NCBI GenBank assembly: GCA_030584105.1
Contig: CP129491.1
Coordinates: 3,100,001-3,164,000, forward strand
Reading direction: 5' to 3'
DNA: 64,000 bases
Origin: UTCHB3 sp002050155
Lineage (GTDB): Bacteria > Bacteroidota > Ignavibacteria > Ignavibacteriales > Ignavibacteriaceae
The position numbers were made by a program, and so were the translations under genes. The notes beneath the pieces were generated by a model. That model worked only from the letters and a program-made list of their open reading frames with translations. It searched no databases and was not told where the DNA came from. How positions within the stretch are numbered: the stretch's first letter is position 1; each line of letters starts with the position of its first letter. Positions 18,055 to 27,402 of the stretch are shown in pieces.

Positions 18055-18064
18055 GAGGATTGAG

Positions 18065-19486
18065 ATGAAAAACATTAAATATTTAGCAGTCGTTTTCTTT
18101 TCCGCAACTTTTGTGATTTTTGCGCAAAACGGAAATGGCATTTCATCGGTGACTGACCCAGTTTCCACCGGAATGGGAAAAACCAACACAGTTACTTCAA
18201 GAGGTGTATATGCGTTGGGAGTTAACCCGTCGTTGTTAACCTGGAGCAAAGATAAGTCGTTTGAATTTGCGCTTATTGCGCCGTTCAATTTCCGGTTTGG
18301 GTTTGATTTTATGACTCTTGATGACTATAATTATTTTTTCAAACCTGAAAAGAACCCTGTAACCGGGAAGATGGAAGGGAAGCATTTAACCCCTGAGGAC
18401 AAGCAACGGTTTCGTGAACTTTTTTCAGACGAAGCCAAAATGGTTCTTAACCTTTCGTATTCGCTCTTTTCTTTCTCATATAATATGGGAAAAAATGCGG
18501 GTGCAATAGGTTTCAGCATTTCCGACAATATCTACAGCCGGGTTGTGATTCCTGAAACTTTCGCAAAAGTGGTGCTTGAGGGAGGGCTTCAGAACGAAGT
18601 TTACGATTTCAGTTCACTTGATATAAAAGGAGTCTGGGCGAGAAAATATTCACTTTCTTATGCACATGATTTTAAGCTTTTTAACTGGAAGCAAGTATCC
18701 GCGGGTATTTCACTTAATCTGTTGCAGGGTTACGCATATTTCGGCACAGATTATGTGAAAACAAATTTCATGTTTGACAACGGAAATGTTATTACCGGAA
18801 CGGGTGACTACCGTGCGGTTGCTGCATTTTCACCATTGTTCGGTGTAAATTATGACTTCGATTCAACACATAATGAGAAAGGGAGTTTCTCGCTGTTTCC
18901 TTCACCGGCAGGCTCGGGTTTTGGTGTTGATCTCGGGTTTGCTGCAAGAATCGATAATAACTGGTCATTCGGTTTTGCGCTTACTGATTTAGGCTCGATG
19001 ACCTGGAACAAGGGGGTTGCCGAGTACAGTGCTGAAGGTGATATTTATGTAGATGATATCTTAGACCAAACTCAACGGGATTCAGTAGTGAACATGCTGA
19101 AAGGTAAGGCACACTCTTTGGCAGATTTTGGCACTTCACTCCCCGGTGCATTTAGAATTGGCGGTGCATATAATGTATCCGGTTCCAGCGGCGATTGGGT
19201 ATTTGCCTCCGATCTAAACTTTGGTTTCAACAACGAGCCGGGCAACAGCACAAAGCCACGATGGTCGTTGGGTGTTGAATGGAACCCGGCGTCATCATGG
19301 GCGCCTTGGTTGCGTACCGGGTTCACAACAGGCGGTGGTGATTTGACAGGCTGGACTTTCGGCGGGGGCTTCCGTTTGGGTAATTTTTACTTTGACGGTG
19401 CCATGAGTGATTTCCAGTATTTCTTTACTCCATCAAAGGCTAAAAGAGCCTCTGTTTCGCTTGGTTTAAGAATGCGATTTGATTAA
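18065..19486 (+). CDS. Probable outer-membrane beta-barrel protein (DUF5723-like)
   Basis: About 473 residues. The start is the ATG at 18065, eight bases after AGGAGG; it opens a signal peptide (IKYLAVVFFSATFVIFAQNG). The mature protein begins with SSVTDPVSTGMGKTNTV and continues with alternating aromatic/polar strands and Asn/Gly-rich turns such as GFDFMTLDDYNYFFK and WTFGGGFRLGNFYFDG, ending in an aromatic-rich strand (SLGLRMRFD), as outer-membrane barrels do. This looks like the DUF5723/PorV-like barrel family of Bacteroidota. The function is unknown; pairing with the upstream lipoprotein is likely. Confidence 0.75.
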   Translation: MKNIKYLAVVFFSATFVIFAQNGNGISSVTDPVSTGMGKTNTVTSRGVYALGVNPSLLTWSKDKSFEFALIAPFNFRFGFDFMTLDDYNYFFKPEKNPVTGKMEGKHLTPEDKQRFRELFSDEAKMVLNLSYSLFSFSYNMGKNAGAIGFSISDNIYSRVVIPETFAKVVLEGGLQNEVYDFSSLDIKGVWARKYSLSYAHDFKLFNWKQVSAGISLNLLQGYAYFGTDYVKTNFMFDNGNVITGTGDYRAVAAFSPLFGVNYDFDSTHNEKGSFSLFPSPAGSGFGVDLGFAARIDNNWSFGFALTDLGSMTWNKGVAEYSAEGDIYVDDILDQTQRDSVVNMLKGKAHSLADFGTSLPGAFRIGGAYNVSGSSGDWVFASDLNFGFNNEPGNSTKPRWSLGVEWNPASSWAPWLRTGFTTGGGDLTGWTFGGGFRLGNFYFDGAMSDFQYFFTPSKAKRASVSLGLRMRFD

Positions 19487-19506
19487 ATAGCAGATCGTTT
19501 TTTATA

Positions 19507-19558
19507 AAAGGAATTGCCGGCGTTGACTTCCGTAGATGCAAAGGCAATTCCTTTTTTT
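19507..19558 (+). terminator. Terminator after the lipoprotein/barrel operon
   Basis: AAAGGAATTGCC (19507-19518) pairs with GGCAATTCCTTT (19543-19554) and is followed by T residues. The loop of 24 bases is long but the stem is perfect. Confidence 0.85.
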
Positions 19559-19601
19559 AGCCGTATGAAGTTTGGTTGTTCAAACGGATTGAAATTTTGT
19601 T

Positions 19602-19631
19602 TTGACGGCAGCTGAAAAATCTGTATTTTTG
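19602..19631 (+). promoter_or_regulatory. Promoter of tRNA-Gln
   Basis: TTGACG (19602-19607) and TATTTTTG (19624-19631) are separated by 16 bases. The second is a perfect match to TAnnTTTG, the -7 element of Bacteroidetes primary sigma factor promoters, and ends 20 bases before the mature tRNA. Confidence 0.65.
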
Positions 19632-19651
19632 AACTCAATTTTTTGTAAAAT

Positions 19652-19727
19652 TGCCCTGTGGTGTAACTGGCAACACGTCTGACTCTGGATCAGAAGAGTC
19701 CAGGTTCGACCCCTGGCGGGGCAGCCA
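19652..19727 (+). tRNA. tRNA-Gln (anticodon CUG)
   Basis: Full cloverleaf: acceptor TGCCCTG pairs with CGGGGCA (one G-U), D-stem GTGT/ACAC, anticodon stem TCTGA/TCAGA with loop CTCTGGA (anticodon CTG), T-stem CCAGG/CCTGG with TTCGACC. CCA is encoded (19725-19727). It reads CAG only; a UUG isoacceptor must be elsewhere. It is a single-gene transcript with its own promoter and terminator. Confidence 0.95.
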
Positions 19728-19729
19728 AG

Positions 19730-19763
19730 AACCTTGGGTCTCATCATCCCCAAGGTTTTTTTA
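19730..19763 (+). terminator. Terminator after tRNA-Gln
   Basis: AACCTTGGG (19730-19738) and CCCAAGGTT (19748-19756) form a perfect nine-pair stem followed by seven T in a row. Confidence 0.9.
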
Positions 19764-19874
19764 TTTTAATCGAAAAGAAGCAGTTCGAAAGCAGAAAATG
19801 GAAATGAGGTATGTAGAATAATCAATGTGTACTAATCAACCCGTTAATAATTTAACAGATAATAAAAACCGCTA

Positions 19875-21569
19875 ATGGAAACCCCGATACATGTAGGAAT
19901 GATTCTTAATACAGCGCTGCTGGTATCCCTTGGGCTAATTTATGATTTATTTCGTAGAAGTGAGTGGATAAAAAGCCGGGTCGTGCGTCAGGTATTAATC
20001 GGGTTGAGTACCGCCGCAATAGGTTTTTTAGTTATGTCGCTTCCCTGGGAGCAACAGGAGGGTGTGTTTTTTGATACCCGTTCGATACTTATAAGTATAT
20101 CCGGGTTGTTTTTTGGAGTAGTCCCCACGATTATCGGTATAATTTCAATGCTGACGCATAGGATTTTAAGTGGTGGCGCGGGAGTTTGGATGGGTACAAC
20201 GGTAATTGTTGTCTGCGGGGTGATCGGCTTGTTATGGCGTCAATTTCGACTAAAACGATTGGAAAGAATCAGCCTTTGGGAAGTTTATCTTTTCGGTTTG
20301 GTAGTTCACTTAGCAATGTTTTTGTGCACATTTATTCTGCACACAGGTTTGCGGGAACAAACCCAAGCCGGCATAGCCGTTCCGATGTTTGTTATTTATC
20401 CGATAGGCACTGTACTGTTGGGTTGGTTGCTTATCGCCGGTGATGAGCGGCGTAATATGTTGCAAAAGATAATTGACAGCGAGCGGAATTTCCGCGGTCT
20501 GTTCAACACAGTGAGCGAGGGGATTATAATTCAGAACATGAATCTTGAATTTGTTGAAGTTAACCCCGGAGCGGAAAAAATGTTCGGCTATTCAAGGGAT
20601 GAACTTATCGGTAAAACACCGGATTTCTTAGGGGTTAAAGGCTGGAACAAAGAAACGAGCCAACAAGATTGGTTTGAAAAAATTTTAAGGGGGGAGGATG
20701 TTGAGTTGGAGTTCCCCGGGAAGAAAAAGAACGGGGAAGTTTTCACCGACTATGTGAAACTTTATAAGGGAAGATACAATAATGAAGATGTGCTGATCGG
20801 GCTTAATGTTGATATTAGCGAATTTAAGAAGACTCAACAGACACTTCTTGAAGCAAAAGAAAAAGCTGAAGAAGCCAACAGGCTAAAGAGTAATTTTTTG
20901 GCAAATATGAGCCACGAACTGCGCACCCCGATGATTGGCATTCTGGGGTATGCGGAATTGCTACGGGAGAGAAAAGATAATGAAGAGTTACGAAAAACCG
21001 GTGAAGTTATTTATAAATCTGCCGACCGGCTGCTGAAAACGCTGACGCTTATATTAAATATTTCAAAGATGGAGACCGACTTTAAGGGGATTCAGCTGGT
21101 TGAAACTAATGTTGACACGCTGCTTTTTCACATCGCTGAGGAATTTAAAGAGCAGGCAGAGAAAAAGGGCGTGAAGTTAGAATATAAGCCTAATGAAACA
21201 TTAACCGGTTACACCGAGCCAATGCTTTTAGAGCAAATAATAGCTAACTTAGTGGATAATGCGGTCAAATTCACCTCGCACGGAAAGGTTACAATTTTTG
21301 GTGATTTGGAAGAGAATGAAAACGAGGAAAGGCGGCTAAAAATTACTGTTAAGGATACAGGAATAGGGATTGCCCCTGATCACTTGGAGTTGATTTTTGA
21401 CGAGTTCCGGCAGGCGAGCGAAGGGTGGGAAAGAAGTTTTGAAGGACCCGGATTGGGGTTATCAGTTTCTAAAAAATTTGTTGAAAAAATGGGCGGTAGC
21501 ATTTCGGTGAAAAGCAAGATTGGCGAAGGCTCCGAGTTCTCCGTTCAAATATTATTTAAAAAAGGTTAG
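19875..21569 (+). CDS. Sensor histidine kinase with LytS-type 5TM input and PAS domain
   Basis: 564 residues. Residues 1-195 hold about six hydrophobic segments resembling the 5TMR-LYT sensor module (GLFFGVVPTIIGIISMLTHRI). A PAS domain follows (FRGLFNTVSEGIIIQNMNLE), then HisKA with the phospho-acceptor in NFLANMSHELRTPMIGILG, and the ATPase domain with NLVDNAVKFTSHG, DTGIGIAPDHLELIFDEF and GPGLGLSVSKKFVEKMGG. All catalytic boxes are intact. A single receiver protein is encoded two bases downstream or slightly later and is its probable partner. The LYT input on a PAS/HisKA kinase rather than a LytS kinase is a domain shuffle. Confidence 0.9.
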   Translation: METPIHVGMILNTALLVSLGLIYDLFRRSEWIKSRVVRQVLIGLSTAAIGFLVMSLPWEQQEGVFFDTRSILISISGLFFGVVPTIIGIISMLTHRILSGGAGVWMGTTVIVVCGVIGLLWRQFRLKRLERISLWEVYLFGLVVHLAMFLCTFILHTGLREQTQAGIAVPMFVIYPIGTVLLGWLLIAGDERRNMLQKIIDSERNFRGLFNTVSEGIIIQNMNLEFVEVNPGAEKMFGYSRDELIGKTPDFLGVKGWNKETSQQDWFEKILRGEDVELEFPGKKKNGEVFTDYVKLYKGRYNNEDVLIGLNVDISEFKKTQQTLLEAKEKAEEANRLKSNFLANMSHELRTPMIGILGYAELLRERKDNEELRKTGEVIYKSADRLLKTLTLILNISKMETDFKGIQLVETNVDTLLFHIAEEFKEQAEKKGVKLEYKPNETLTGYTEPMLLEQIIANLVDNAVKFTSHGKVTIFGDLEENENEERRLKITVKDTGIGIAPDHLELIFDEFRQASEGWERSFEGPGLGLSVSKKFVEKMGGSISVKSKIGEGSEFSVQILFKKG

Positions 21570-21616
21570 AAATGGATGTTTATTCAAAAATCCGAAAAGA
21601 ATCGAGGGCAGACGCT

Positions 21617-21991
21617 ATGAATTCAGAAAAACCTGAAATTTTAATGGTGGATGACGACGAGATAACGCTTGATGTGATGAAAGCGTTTCTGAAAAAAGGC
21701 TACAATTTGGAGACGGTTACCAAATTGCAGGAGGCAATGACAAAAATACACGCAAAAAGATACGATGTAATTTTGTTGGATATAAACCTTGGGAAAGGAA
21801 TAACAGGCTTTGCTTTAATCAATGAGTTGAAAAGTATGCCTGAGTATCAAGGAGTTCCGATAATTGCAGTTACAGCATTTGCAATGCCCGGCGATAAAGA
21901 ATATTTTTTAAAAGCAGGTTGCACTGACTATATTTCGAAACCTTTTGCAAAGCAGGATATTATAACAATAATAGAAAAAGCGCTCAGATAG
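21617..21991 (+). CDS. Single-domain response regulator (CheY-like)
   Basis: Receiver domain of about 124 residues with no output domain. Acidic pocket EILMVDDDEIT, phospho-acceptor Asp in YDVILLDINLGKG, Thr/Ala in IIAVTAFAMPGD and the conserved Lys in YISKPFAKQD are all present. The ATG at 21617 is favoured by GAGGG at 21604-21608; a longer in-frame start at 21572, two bases after the kinase stop, is also possible. As a receiver-only protein it should pass phosphate on or act by protein contact. Confidence 0.9.
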   Translation: MNSEKPEILMVDDDEITLDVMKAFLKKGYNLETVTKLQEAMTKIHAKRYDVILLDINLGKGITGFALINELKSMPEYQGVPIIAVTAFAMPGDKEYFLKAGCTDYISKPFAKQDIITIIEKALR

Positions 21992-22003
21992 CGAGCGCAT
22001 TTT
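21980..22003 (+). terminator. Hairpin overlapping the response-regulator stop
   Basis: GCGCTC (21980-21985) pairs with GAGCGC (21993-21998), followed by ATTTTCTT. The stop codon lies in the loop. The T run is short, so it is a weak terminator candidate. Confidence 0.5.
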
Positions 22004-22150
22004 CTTAGTTTTCCGTTTCTCGGTTTTCAGTTCTCCGGCTTCTAACTTTCCGGTTTTTCAGCCAATATCTCTTAAATCTTAAGTTTAGATTTCATACAGA
22101 GATATCAAAATTCAGTTGAAAAACAATATAGATCAAAACCTTAGAAGAGA

Positions 22151-25135
22151 TCATCTGAGCAGCAGCATTTTCTTCACTTCGGAATAGTTCCCTGCAGAAA
22201 TTCTGTAGAAATAAACCCCGCTTGCAAGTTTTGCACCACTAAAGAAAAACTCGTAAGAGCCGGCTGCAAAATCTCCCTTTGCCAGCACTTCAACTTCAGT
22301 TCCAAGTGCGTCATAAACCGTAAGTTTCATTTCGCAATTTTCAGGAAGAGTGACTAAAATTTTGGTTTCCGGGTTAAACGGGTTCGGGAAGTTTTGGCTC
22401 ATGCTGAAGCTTGAGGGAACATCTCCCTTAAGCTCATGAATTTTAGTGTAAACATCATTTCTTGCTGAGGGAGTGCCCAGTTTTTTGCCCGCTTTCCATG
22501 AGTCGGCGAGGTTGTTATCTAATTCCGGATTAATTAGCGCAAGTGTAAATCCATCGCCGTTGGCTTTGGGGTCCCAAGGCGCTGTTGAGGAATAAGCAAC
22601 GCTGTCTAAAATTCTGTCAGCAGGATCTGCAATATAAACGGTTTCACCCGATGAGGAAAGCCCAAAGGCAAAATTGCCGGTATAGTTTTCAGCATGTTCG
22701 TGGAAAAATTTGAATTTTGCAGTATCCTGGCAAACCGTGAAATAACCAAGAGGGGGAATTACGCTTCCCTCCGGGAAAACAAACGGAGGATTATCGCTTG
22801 AATCGTAGAATTTATAGCCCGATATGTTAACAGAATCGGGTGAAGGATTATAGAACTCGACCCAGTCACCGGTATCATAGAGCGAACTGCTTTTATAGTT
22901 AATTTCGTTGATTACTAAGTTTGAGTCAGTTGATTCAGCAGGTTCAAAAATTGCTTTAAGTGCGATATTTTGGTTTGGCAACAATTCCAACTTTTCACCG
23001 GTTTGGTTCACAAAGCCCTCCCACCTGACGAATCTGTAGCCGGGGTTAGGCATAGCCCAAAGTTTCAGCGGAATGCTTTTGAAGAAAATCGGCTTTGTGT
23101 TCCATGGAATGTTCACAGTGTGTGCTATGAGCCTGCCTGCTGTTGAGTCGTTTGTTGTTAAGGTAACCGAAAATGCGCCGGGGATGCCGTACCAGTCGTA
23201 GAAAAAGCTGCGCATCTTGCTTGCTCGCTGTTGCGCAAAATCTCGAATCAGTTGAATTTGTTGAGTCCATGAAGAACCAAAAGAGATAGATTTTGTCCAC
23301 CTTGCCTTGTGACGGGGAATTTCATCGGCGACTAAATTGCGCACGCTGTCAATAATCGACATAGTTCTGTTATAGTCGAAAGTTGAACTCATGTGAGCAG
23401 CCATCCTTTGCGTGAACTCGTTTCTGAATTCCTGATTTGCCATCAGCCTTCTGAAAATCATAGTAGCCCAGGCGGGGCTTGTGGAAATGGTGTTGACCGA
23501 GTCGAGCATATATTTAAGGGTGTTAGTGTTATACATCCCTTCAGAGTTTCCGTTGTAGCAGTAGTCGAGGTCATAAAGAAGCCATCTCCATTTCCCGCCT
23601 CTTCTGTCTCTGAAAAGTTTAGTATTGTTAGCGGGCCAGTCACCGTTTGCGGCAAAAATTTCGATGATATTATAGTCGATGTATTGATCGATATCAATCA
23701 TGCTTTTGGCAACCTGATAATTTGTATCAATAGAAATATCGTGATATTTCAAAAAGTTATACATTTGATAGTAGGCGACGGAATCACCGGCTTTAACATC
23801 AGGTTTGGAGCCAAATTCAATGAGGTCCAGTTGATCTTCAGGAATATTGTAGTGATAGTAGAGGTAGTGTTCGTTCAGTTTTTCTCTGATGTTGTGAATG
23901 CCCCAATACCGCCCGTTAATAAAGAGAATAGAAGGACGGTATTCCTGCTGATCGATCATCATTCTGCCTTTAATCAGTGCGTTAATCATCCCTTCCCGAA
24001 TCATAGTTCTGTACCAGTCTTGCCCTGCGTTTCTCAGAACCAAGTTATTGAACTCGTAGAGATAAGAATCCTTAAAGATTTTATGATAAATTTTAGAATC
24101 GCCGTACCTGTCGCGGAAATATACCCCGAGTGATTTTTCATCATAGAGCCTTGTGCAACCGCCGTAGATTTTCACCCCCGCATTAGCGGCGAACGCCCTT
24201 GATTTATCCTCTTCAAAGAACTCTAATGAGATGGGGCGTTCCCAGTCCTGGTTCCAGTTTCTTGGAATTGAAGAGCAGTAGCCGGTTATGCCGTTGGTAC
24301 CGGTAACATAAATCCCGGCGGAATCGCTGAAGAAATTTGCCGGGTCGGTTGAAAGAGAAAAAACGGGCAAAGAAGAGTTGAAATTGATGAAATAAGTGCC
24401 GGTAACAGTTTTCGAGGGGAAACTCTGCAGTTTGAAAGTTTTTGCACGCAGAACAGTAGTAGAATCAATCTGAATTGGCGCCGAGTAAAGGTTCGAGTTT
24501 TCTCTTGGCTCGGAGCCATCAGTTGTGTATCTGACTTCTGCGCCCCCCATTGTTGTTGAGAGAGAGACGGTAACAGGCGCCGGGTAGAAGCCGGGCTGCA
24601 GGCTGATTTCAGGTTCCGGGCATTTTGAAGTTATATTATCTTCATAGTTAGGCAAGCCCGGAGTTGAAGGGAAAAAGTTGTACCAATCGTTTTCACCATC
24701 GGGGAATCTGCCGAATGATATATCCGTTTCCTGTTGCCCGAAAGAGACGGAATCCACAACACTTCCGTTTGGTGCATATAACCCAACTACTTCGCCACTT
24801 GCAGAAAGCTTGAAATTTGCGTGTAAACCGGTGTTATGATCGTCGCACCAGATAATAAGGTAGCCTTGTGCGGGGATGATAACGCCGGTAAGTGGTAAGC
24901 GCCACTTCTGTGGTTGGCTGAAATTGTCGGTTAGATAATAGCCGGAAATATCGGCCGGTAGTGAATCAGTGTTGAAAAGCTCGACCCAATCGCCGTATTC
25001 GCCGAAATCGGGGTCAGCCACTGCTGCGCTGTTTGAAGCCATCAGCTCGTTAATTTTAACCGACGGCGTGCTTTGAGACAGGAGCGGAAGAGAGAAAAAA
25101 GTAAAAAATAAAGTTAAGGTGCAAAGTTGTTTCAT
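22151..25135 (-). CDS. Secreted CotH-type protein with lamin-tail domains and T9SS sorting signal
   Basis: 994 residues. Order: signal peptide (TLTLFFTFFSLPLLSQS), lamin-tail domain (VKINELMASNSAAVADPDFG), a chitobiase-like module (EVRYTTDGSEPRENS), a CotH-type kinase-fold domain (VKIYGGCTRLYDEKSL, MIREGMINALIKGRMM, FAANGDWPANNTKLFRDRRG, WLLYDLDYCYNG), a glycine/aromatic beta segment, a second lamin-tail domain (VINEINYKSSSLYDTGDWVE) and a C-terminal T9SS sorting domain (NFPNPFNPETKI, SGVYFYRISAGNYSEVKKML). CotH of Bacillus spores is a protein kinase; here the target is unknown. The protein should be exported and attached to the cell surface. Confidence 0.88.
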   Translation of the reverse strand: MKQLCTLTLFFTFFSLPLLSQSTPSVKINELMASNSAAVADPDFGEYGDWVELFNTDSLPADISGYYLTDNFSQPQKWRLPLTGVIIPAQGYLIIWCDDHNTGLHANFKLSASGEVVGLYAPNGSVVDSVSFGQQETDISFGRFPDGENDWYNFFPSTPGLPNYEDNITSKCPEPEISLQPGFYPAPVTVSLSTTMGGAEVRYTTDGSEPRENSNLYSAPIQIDSTTVLRAKTFKLQSFPSKTVTGTYFINFNSSLPVFSLSTDPANFFSDSAGIYVTGTNGITGYCSSIPRNWNQDWERPISLEFFEEDKSRAFAANAGVKIYGGCTRLYDEKSLGVYFRDRYGDSKIYHKIFKDSYLYEFNNLVLRNAGQDWYRTMIREGMINALIKGRMMIDQQEYRPSILFINGRYWGIHNIREKLNEHYLYYHYNIPEDQLDLIEFGSKPDVKAGDSVAYYQMYNFLKYHDISIDTNYQVAKSMIDIDQYIDYNIIEIFAANGDWPANNTKLFRDRRGGKWRWLLYDLDYCYNGNSEGMYNTNTLKYMLDSVNTISTSPAWATMIFRRLMANQEFRNEFTQRMAAHMSSTFDYNRTMSIIDSVRNLVADEIPRHKARWTKSISFGSSWTQQIQLIRDFAQQRASKMRSFFYDWYGIPGAFSVTLTTNDSTAGRLIAHTVNIPWNTKPIFFKSIPLKLWAMPNPGYRFVRWEGFVNQTGEKLELLPNQNIALKAIFEPAESTDSNLVINEINYKSSSLYDTGDWVEFYNPSPDSVNISGYKFYDSSDNPPFVFPEGSVIPPLGYFTVCQDTAKFKFFHEHAENYTGNFAFGLSSSGETVYIADPADRILDSVAYSSTAPWDPKANGDGFTLALINPELDNNLADSWKAGKKLGTPSARNDVYTKIHELKGDVPSSFSMSQNFPNPFNPETKILVTLPENCEMKLTVYDALGTEVEVLAKGDFAAGSYEFFFSGAKLASGVYFYRISAGNYSEVKKMLLLR

Positions 25136-25331
25136 TTACGATCCCGGAAAAAACAGAATATTGTAACTGTAATATAACTTTTACTTTTTTAACAGTTTGT
25201 GAAGTGGCGATAGTTATCCTAATTGGTTATTAAACAGATGTGAAAACCGACACAAAATATTGCGATAATTAGGAAGACTCAGAGGATAAAAGTATATTAC
25301 ATTCAGATTTCATTTAATTAATGGAGGTTGC

Positions 25332-25853
25332 ATGAAATCGTTAAATTCGATAATAATACTTTTATTCTTTATATTAGTAATCGTTCCCGGTTGTAAAAGT
25401 GAAGATTCAGGAACGAACCCTACTGTGCCAACAACCAAAACCTTACGATTAACTCACTGGGGTGTTGACTGGTCTGAAGGAGTGGTAGGCGAAGCAAACA
25501 ATGTAGTGGACCCCGAAAAAAATGACGGCGAAACAATTATCTGGTGCCCGTTGGGTTCCGGTGGTGGTGGTTGGGGTACCGGCATTTGGTTCCGTGCAAG
25601 ATCAGAAAAAATAATGCGGTTAGGCCCCGGTGATCTCTCTGCGATTACTTCAATAGATACAACGAGATGGGCAACCGATGTTTGCTCAACCCCATTGCGT
25701 GCAGGGGATATATGGGCAACAAAAGCGTTGGACGGATATATAATCTTTAAGGTTACGGAAGTGGCAACGGACTCGGCTTCAATCGCAAACGGTTCAGACG
25801 ACTGGCCCGCAAAAGTAGAGTATAAATACTCAACAACAACTACATTTAACTGA
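25332..25853 (+). CDS. Hypothetical lipoprotein
   Basis: 173 residues with GGAGG before the ATG (25323-25327) and a lipoprotein signal (IILLFFILVIVPGCKSEDSG, Cys21). The mature part has WCPLGSGGGGWGTGIWF and about one further beta-rich segment (YIIFKVTEVATDSASIANG). It resembles HmuY-like small heme/ligand-binding lipoproteins only in size; no family is recognised. It is monocistronic. Confidence 0.75.
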   Translation: MKSLNSIIILLFFILVIVPGCKSEDSGTNPTVPTTKTLRLTHWGVDWSEGVVGEANNVVDPEKNDGETIIWCPLGSGGGGWGTGIWFRARSEKIMRLGPGDLSAITSIDTTRWATDVCSTPLRAGDIWATKALDGYIIFKVTEVATDSASIANGSDDWPAKVEYKYSTTTTFN

Positions 25854-26072
25854 TTTATTTGTGGTGAATTGTCGGCTGTTGCTCTCGGCTGCCCTTTGTT
25901 GCCCTCTGATTTTGAGGAAAAAACTTATTGAGCAACCGCCCAAAGTTATTTTTCCCGTGTACATTTTATCAGACTATGTACATTAATGAGGAATAACTTA
26001 TTGATTAAGCGCAAAAAAAAATCAAACAAATGAGTTGATTTATTTAGCAATACACTCAAGACTAAGAAGAAA

Positions 26073-26111
26073 GAGGCTGCCTGATATAAAATTCAGGCAG
26101 CCTCTTTTTTT
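26073..26111 (+). terminator. Terminator downstream of the hypothetical lipoprotein
   Basis: GAGGCTGCCTGA (26073-26084) and TCAGGCAGCCTC (26093-26104) form a perfect 12-pair stem with an eight-base loop and a run of T. It lies 220 bases after the lipoprotein stop, with no gene between. Confidence 0.85.
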
Positions 26112-26235
26112 GATTGGGAGGCGCGATAATTTTTTGTTTTTCTGTGGCCTCGTCTAATTTTTTTGATTTGCTTTCAAAAATCCGGTGTAATTATTTGCCT
26201 GCGGTGAGTAGAGAGTAGGGAGGTTGGATTAAAAG

Positions 26236-26379
26236 TTGGTTTGGCGGTTGAGTGAGAGGCAGATGGAGAGATTGGTTTGAAGGATGAGTGGGAGGCAGAT
26301 AGAGAGGTTGGTTTGGCGGTTGAGTGAGAGGCAGATGGAGAGATTGGTTTGGCGGTTGAGTGAGAGGCAGATAGAGAGG
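26236..26379 (+). repeat. Four 36-base tandem repeats
   Basis: Units begin TTGGTTTGGCGGTTGAGTGA at 26236, 26272 (most diverged), 26308 and 26344. The last is followed by a decayed partial copy to about 26410. The G-rich plus strand could be read in all frames because 36 is a multiple of three; the minus strand encodes a Leu/Asn/Gln 12-residue repeat, but I find no start, ribosome site or composition suggesting it is translated. The wider gap 25854-26566 holds only the terminator above and this array. Confidence 0.85.
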
Positions 26380-26566
26380 TTGGTTGAGAGGTGAATAAAG
26401 AGGTTAAGTGAGCGGTGCGTACATAATAGTGTACGAATTAAGTCTTTAAAAATCCGTATTTTAGTGGTCAAGAACTGCAAAAAATTGTCGGAATTATTGC
26501 GGAAAAACCATTAGTTTTTGATAAAGCAGCAGAATAAAAATCATTGATCATCGGATATTGTTTAGA

Positions 26567-27241
26567 ATGAAAGAACGCCATTCAAAACCTGTGTTCAAGT
26601 TCTACGAGCAGAAACAACTTTTGTTATTCCCTCCAATGATAGAAGAGAAAATCTCGAAAGCGCATCCGGTGCGGGTTTTCAATTATATTATTGATGGGAT
26701 AGACCACAGTGCGCTCTTTGCACGATATCCGGGAGGTGGTGCCTCAAGTTATCACCCGGTGATGCTTCTGAAAATTCTTCTTTTTGCCTATCTGAACAAT
26801 ATTTACACTTTAAAAGAAATTGAAGAGTTGTTGGTAAGTGATGAAAATTTCATCTGGCTAAGCGGCGATCAAGTGCCCAACTACACAACAATAAACCGTT
26901 TCAGGCGGAATAAACTGGGTGACTTGTTGAAAAAATATTTTTTCCTTGTAGTTGAAGAGCTTATGACCATCGGTATCTTAGAAATAAAGACGCACAATGC
27001 CGTCGGTTCTGCACCCACTTCAACTGTGGATTCTTCGCCCCTTTCAACGATTGGTGCTTTCAGTTTTGAGTGGGGAACGCCGCAAAAGAGGAACAAATCA
27101 AAGCGCAAAAGTATGATTAACGATATGTGGGTTTACATTCAGGATCGCACCACTCGTGAAGAAAGGGTAACTTTCTCTCGTAATTATAAAAAACTTGTGC
27201 CGGATCTTATACAAAATGATTTAGCAGATGAGGGAAATTAA
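26567..27241 (+). pseudogene. Truncated IS1182/IS5-like transposase remnant
   Basis: About 224 residues starting at the ATG 26567. The N-terminal DUF772-type transposase domain is clear (KAHPVRVFNYIIDGIDHSALF, SSYHPVMLLKILLFAYLNNIYTLKEIEELL, YTTINRFRRNKL). Intact members are about twice as long and carry a DDE catalytic core; here the frame runs into unrelated or decayed sequence after about residue 150 and stops. No terminal inverted repeats or target duplications are obvious. Tandem repeats flank it on both sides, so this is a decayed insertion site. Confidence 0.8.
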
Positions 27242-27332
27242 AAAACAAGTTAAGATAGAGAAAGACTAAACAAGCAATGGAAGAAAATTCCGGAGTTGAA
27301 GAATTGAGGCGGTGACAGGTATGGAAGAGAGA

Positions 27333-27402
27333 GAAGAGAGAAGAGAGAAGAGAGAAGAGAGAAGAGAGAAGAGAGAAGAGAGAAGAGAGAAGAGAGAAGA
27401 GA
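27333..27402 (+). repeat. Ten perfect copies of a 7-base microsatellite
   Basis: GAAGAGA is repeated ten times without error, with an imperfect unit on each side. It lies in the 338-base gap 27242-27579 between the transposase remnant and the aldo/keto reductase, where I see no gene; the rest of the gap is A-rich. A purine-only strand like this is prone to slippage and could form triplex DNA. Confidence 0.9.

Noticed and set aside
26236..26379. Possible CRISPR array
   Set aside because: Units are directly abutting with no unique spacers; simple tandem repeats.
26229..26480. Minus-strand frame of 83 codons with 12-residue Leu/Asn/Gln repeats
   Set aside because: It only exists because the repeat length is a multiple of three; no ribosome site, no family, and it sits in a repeat array next to a decayed transposon.
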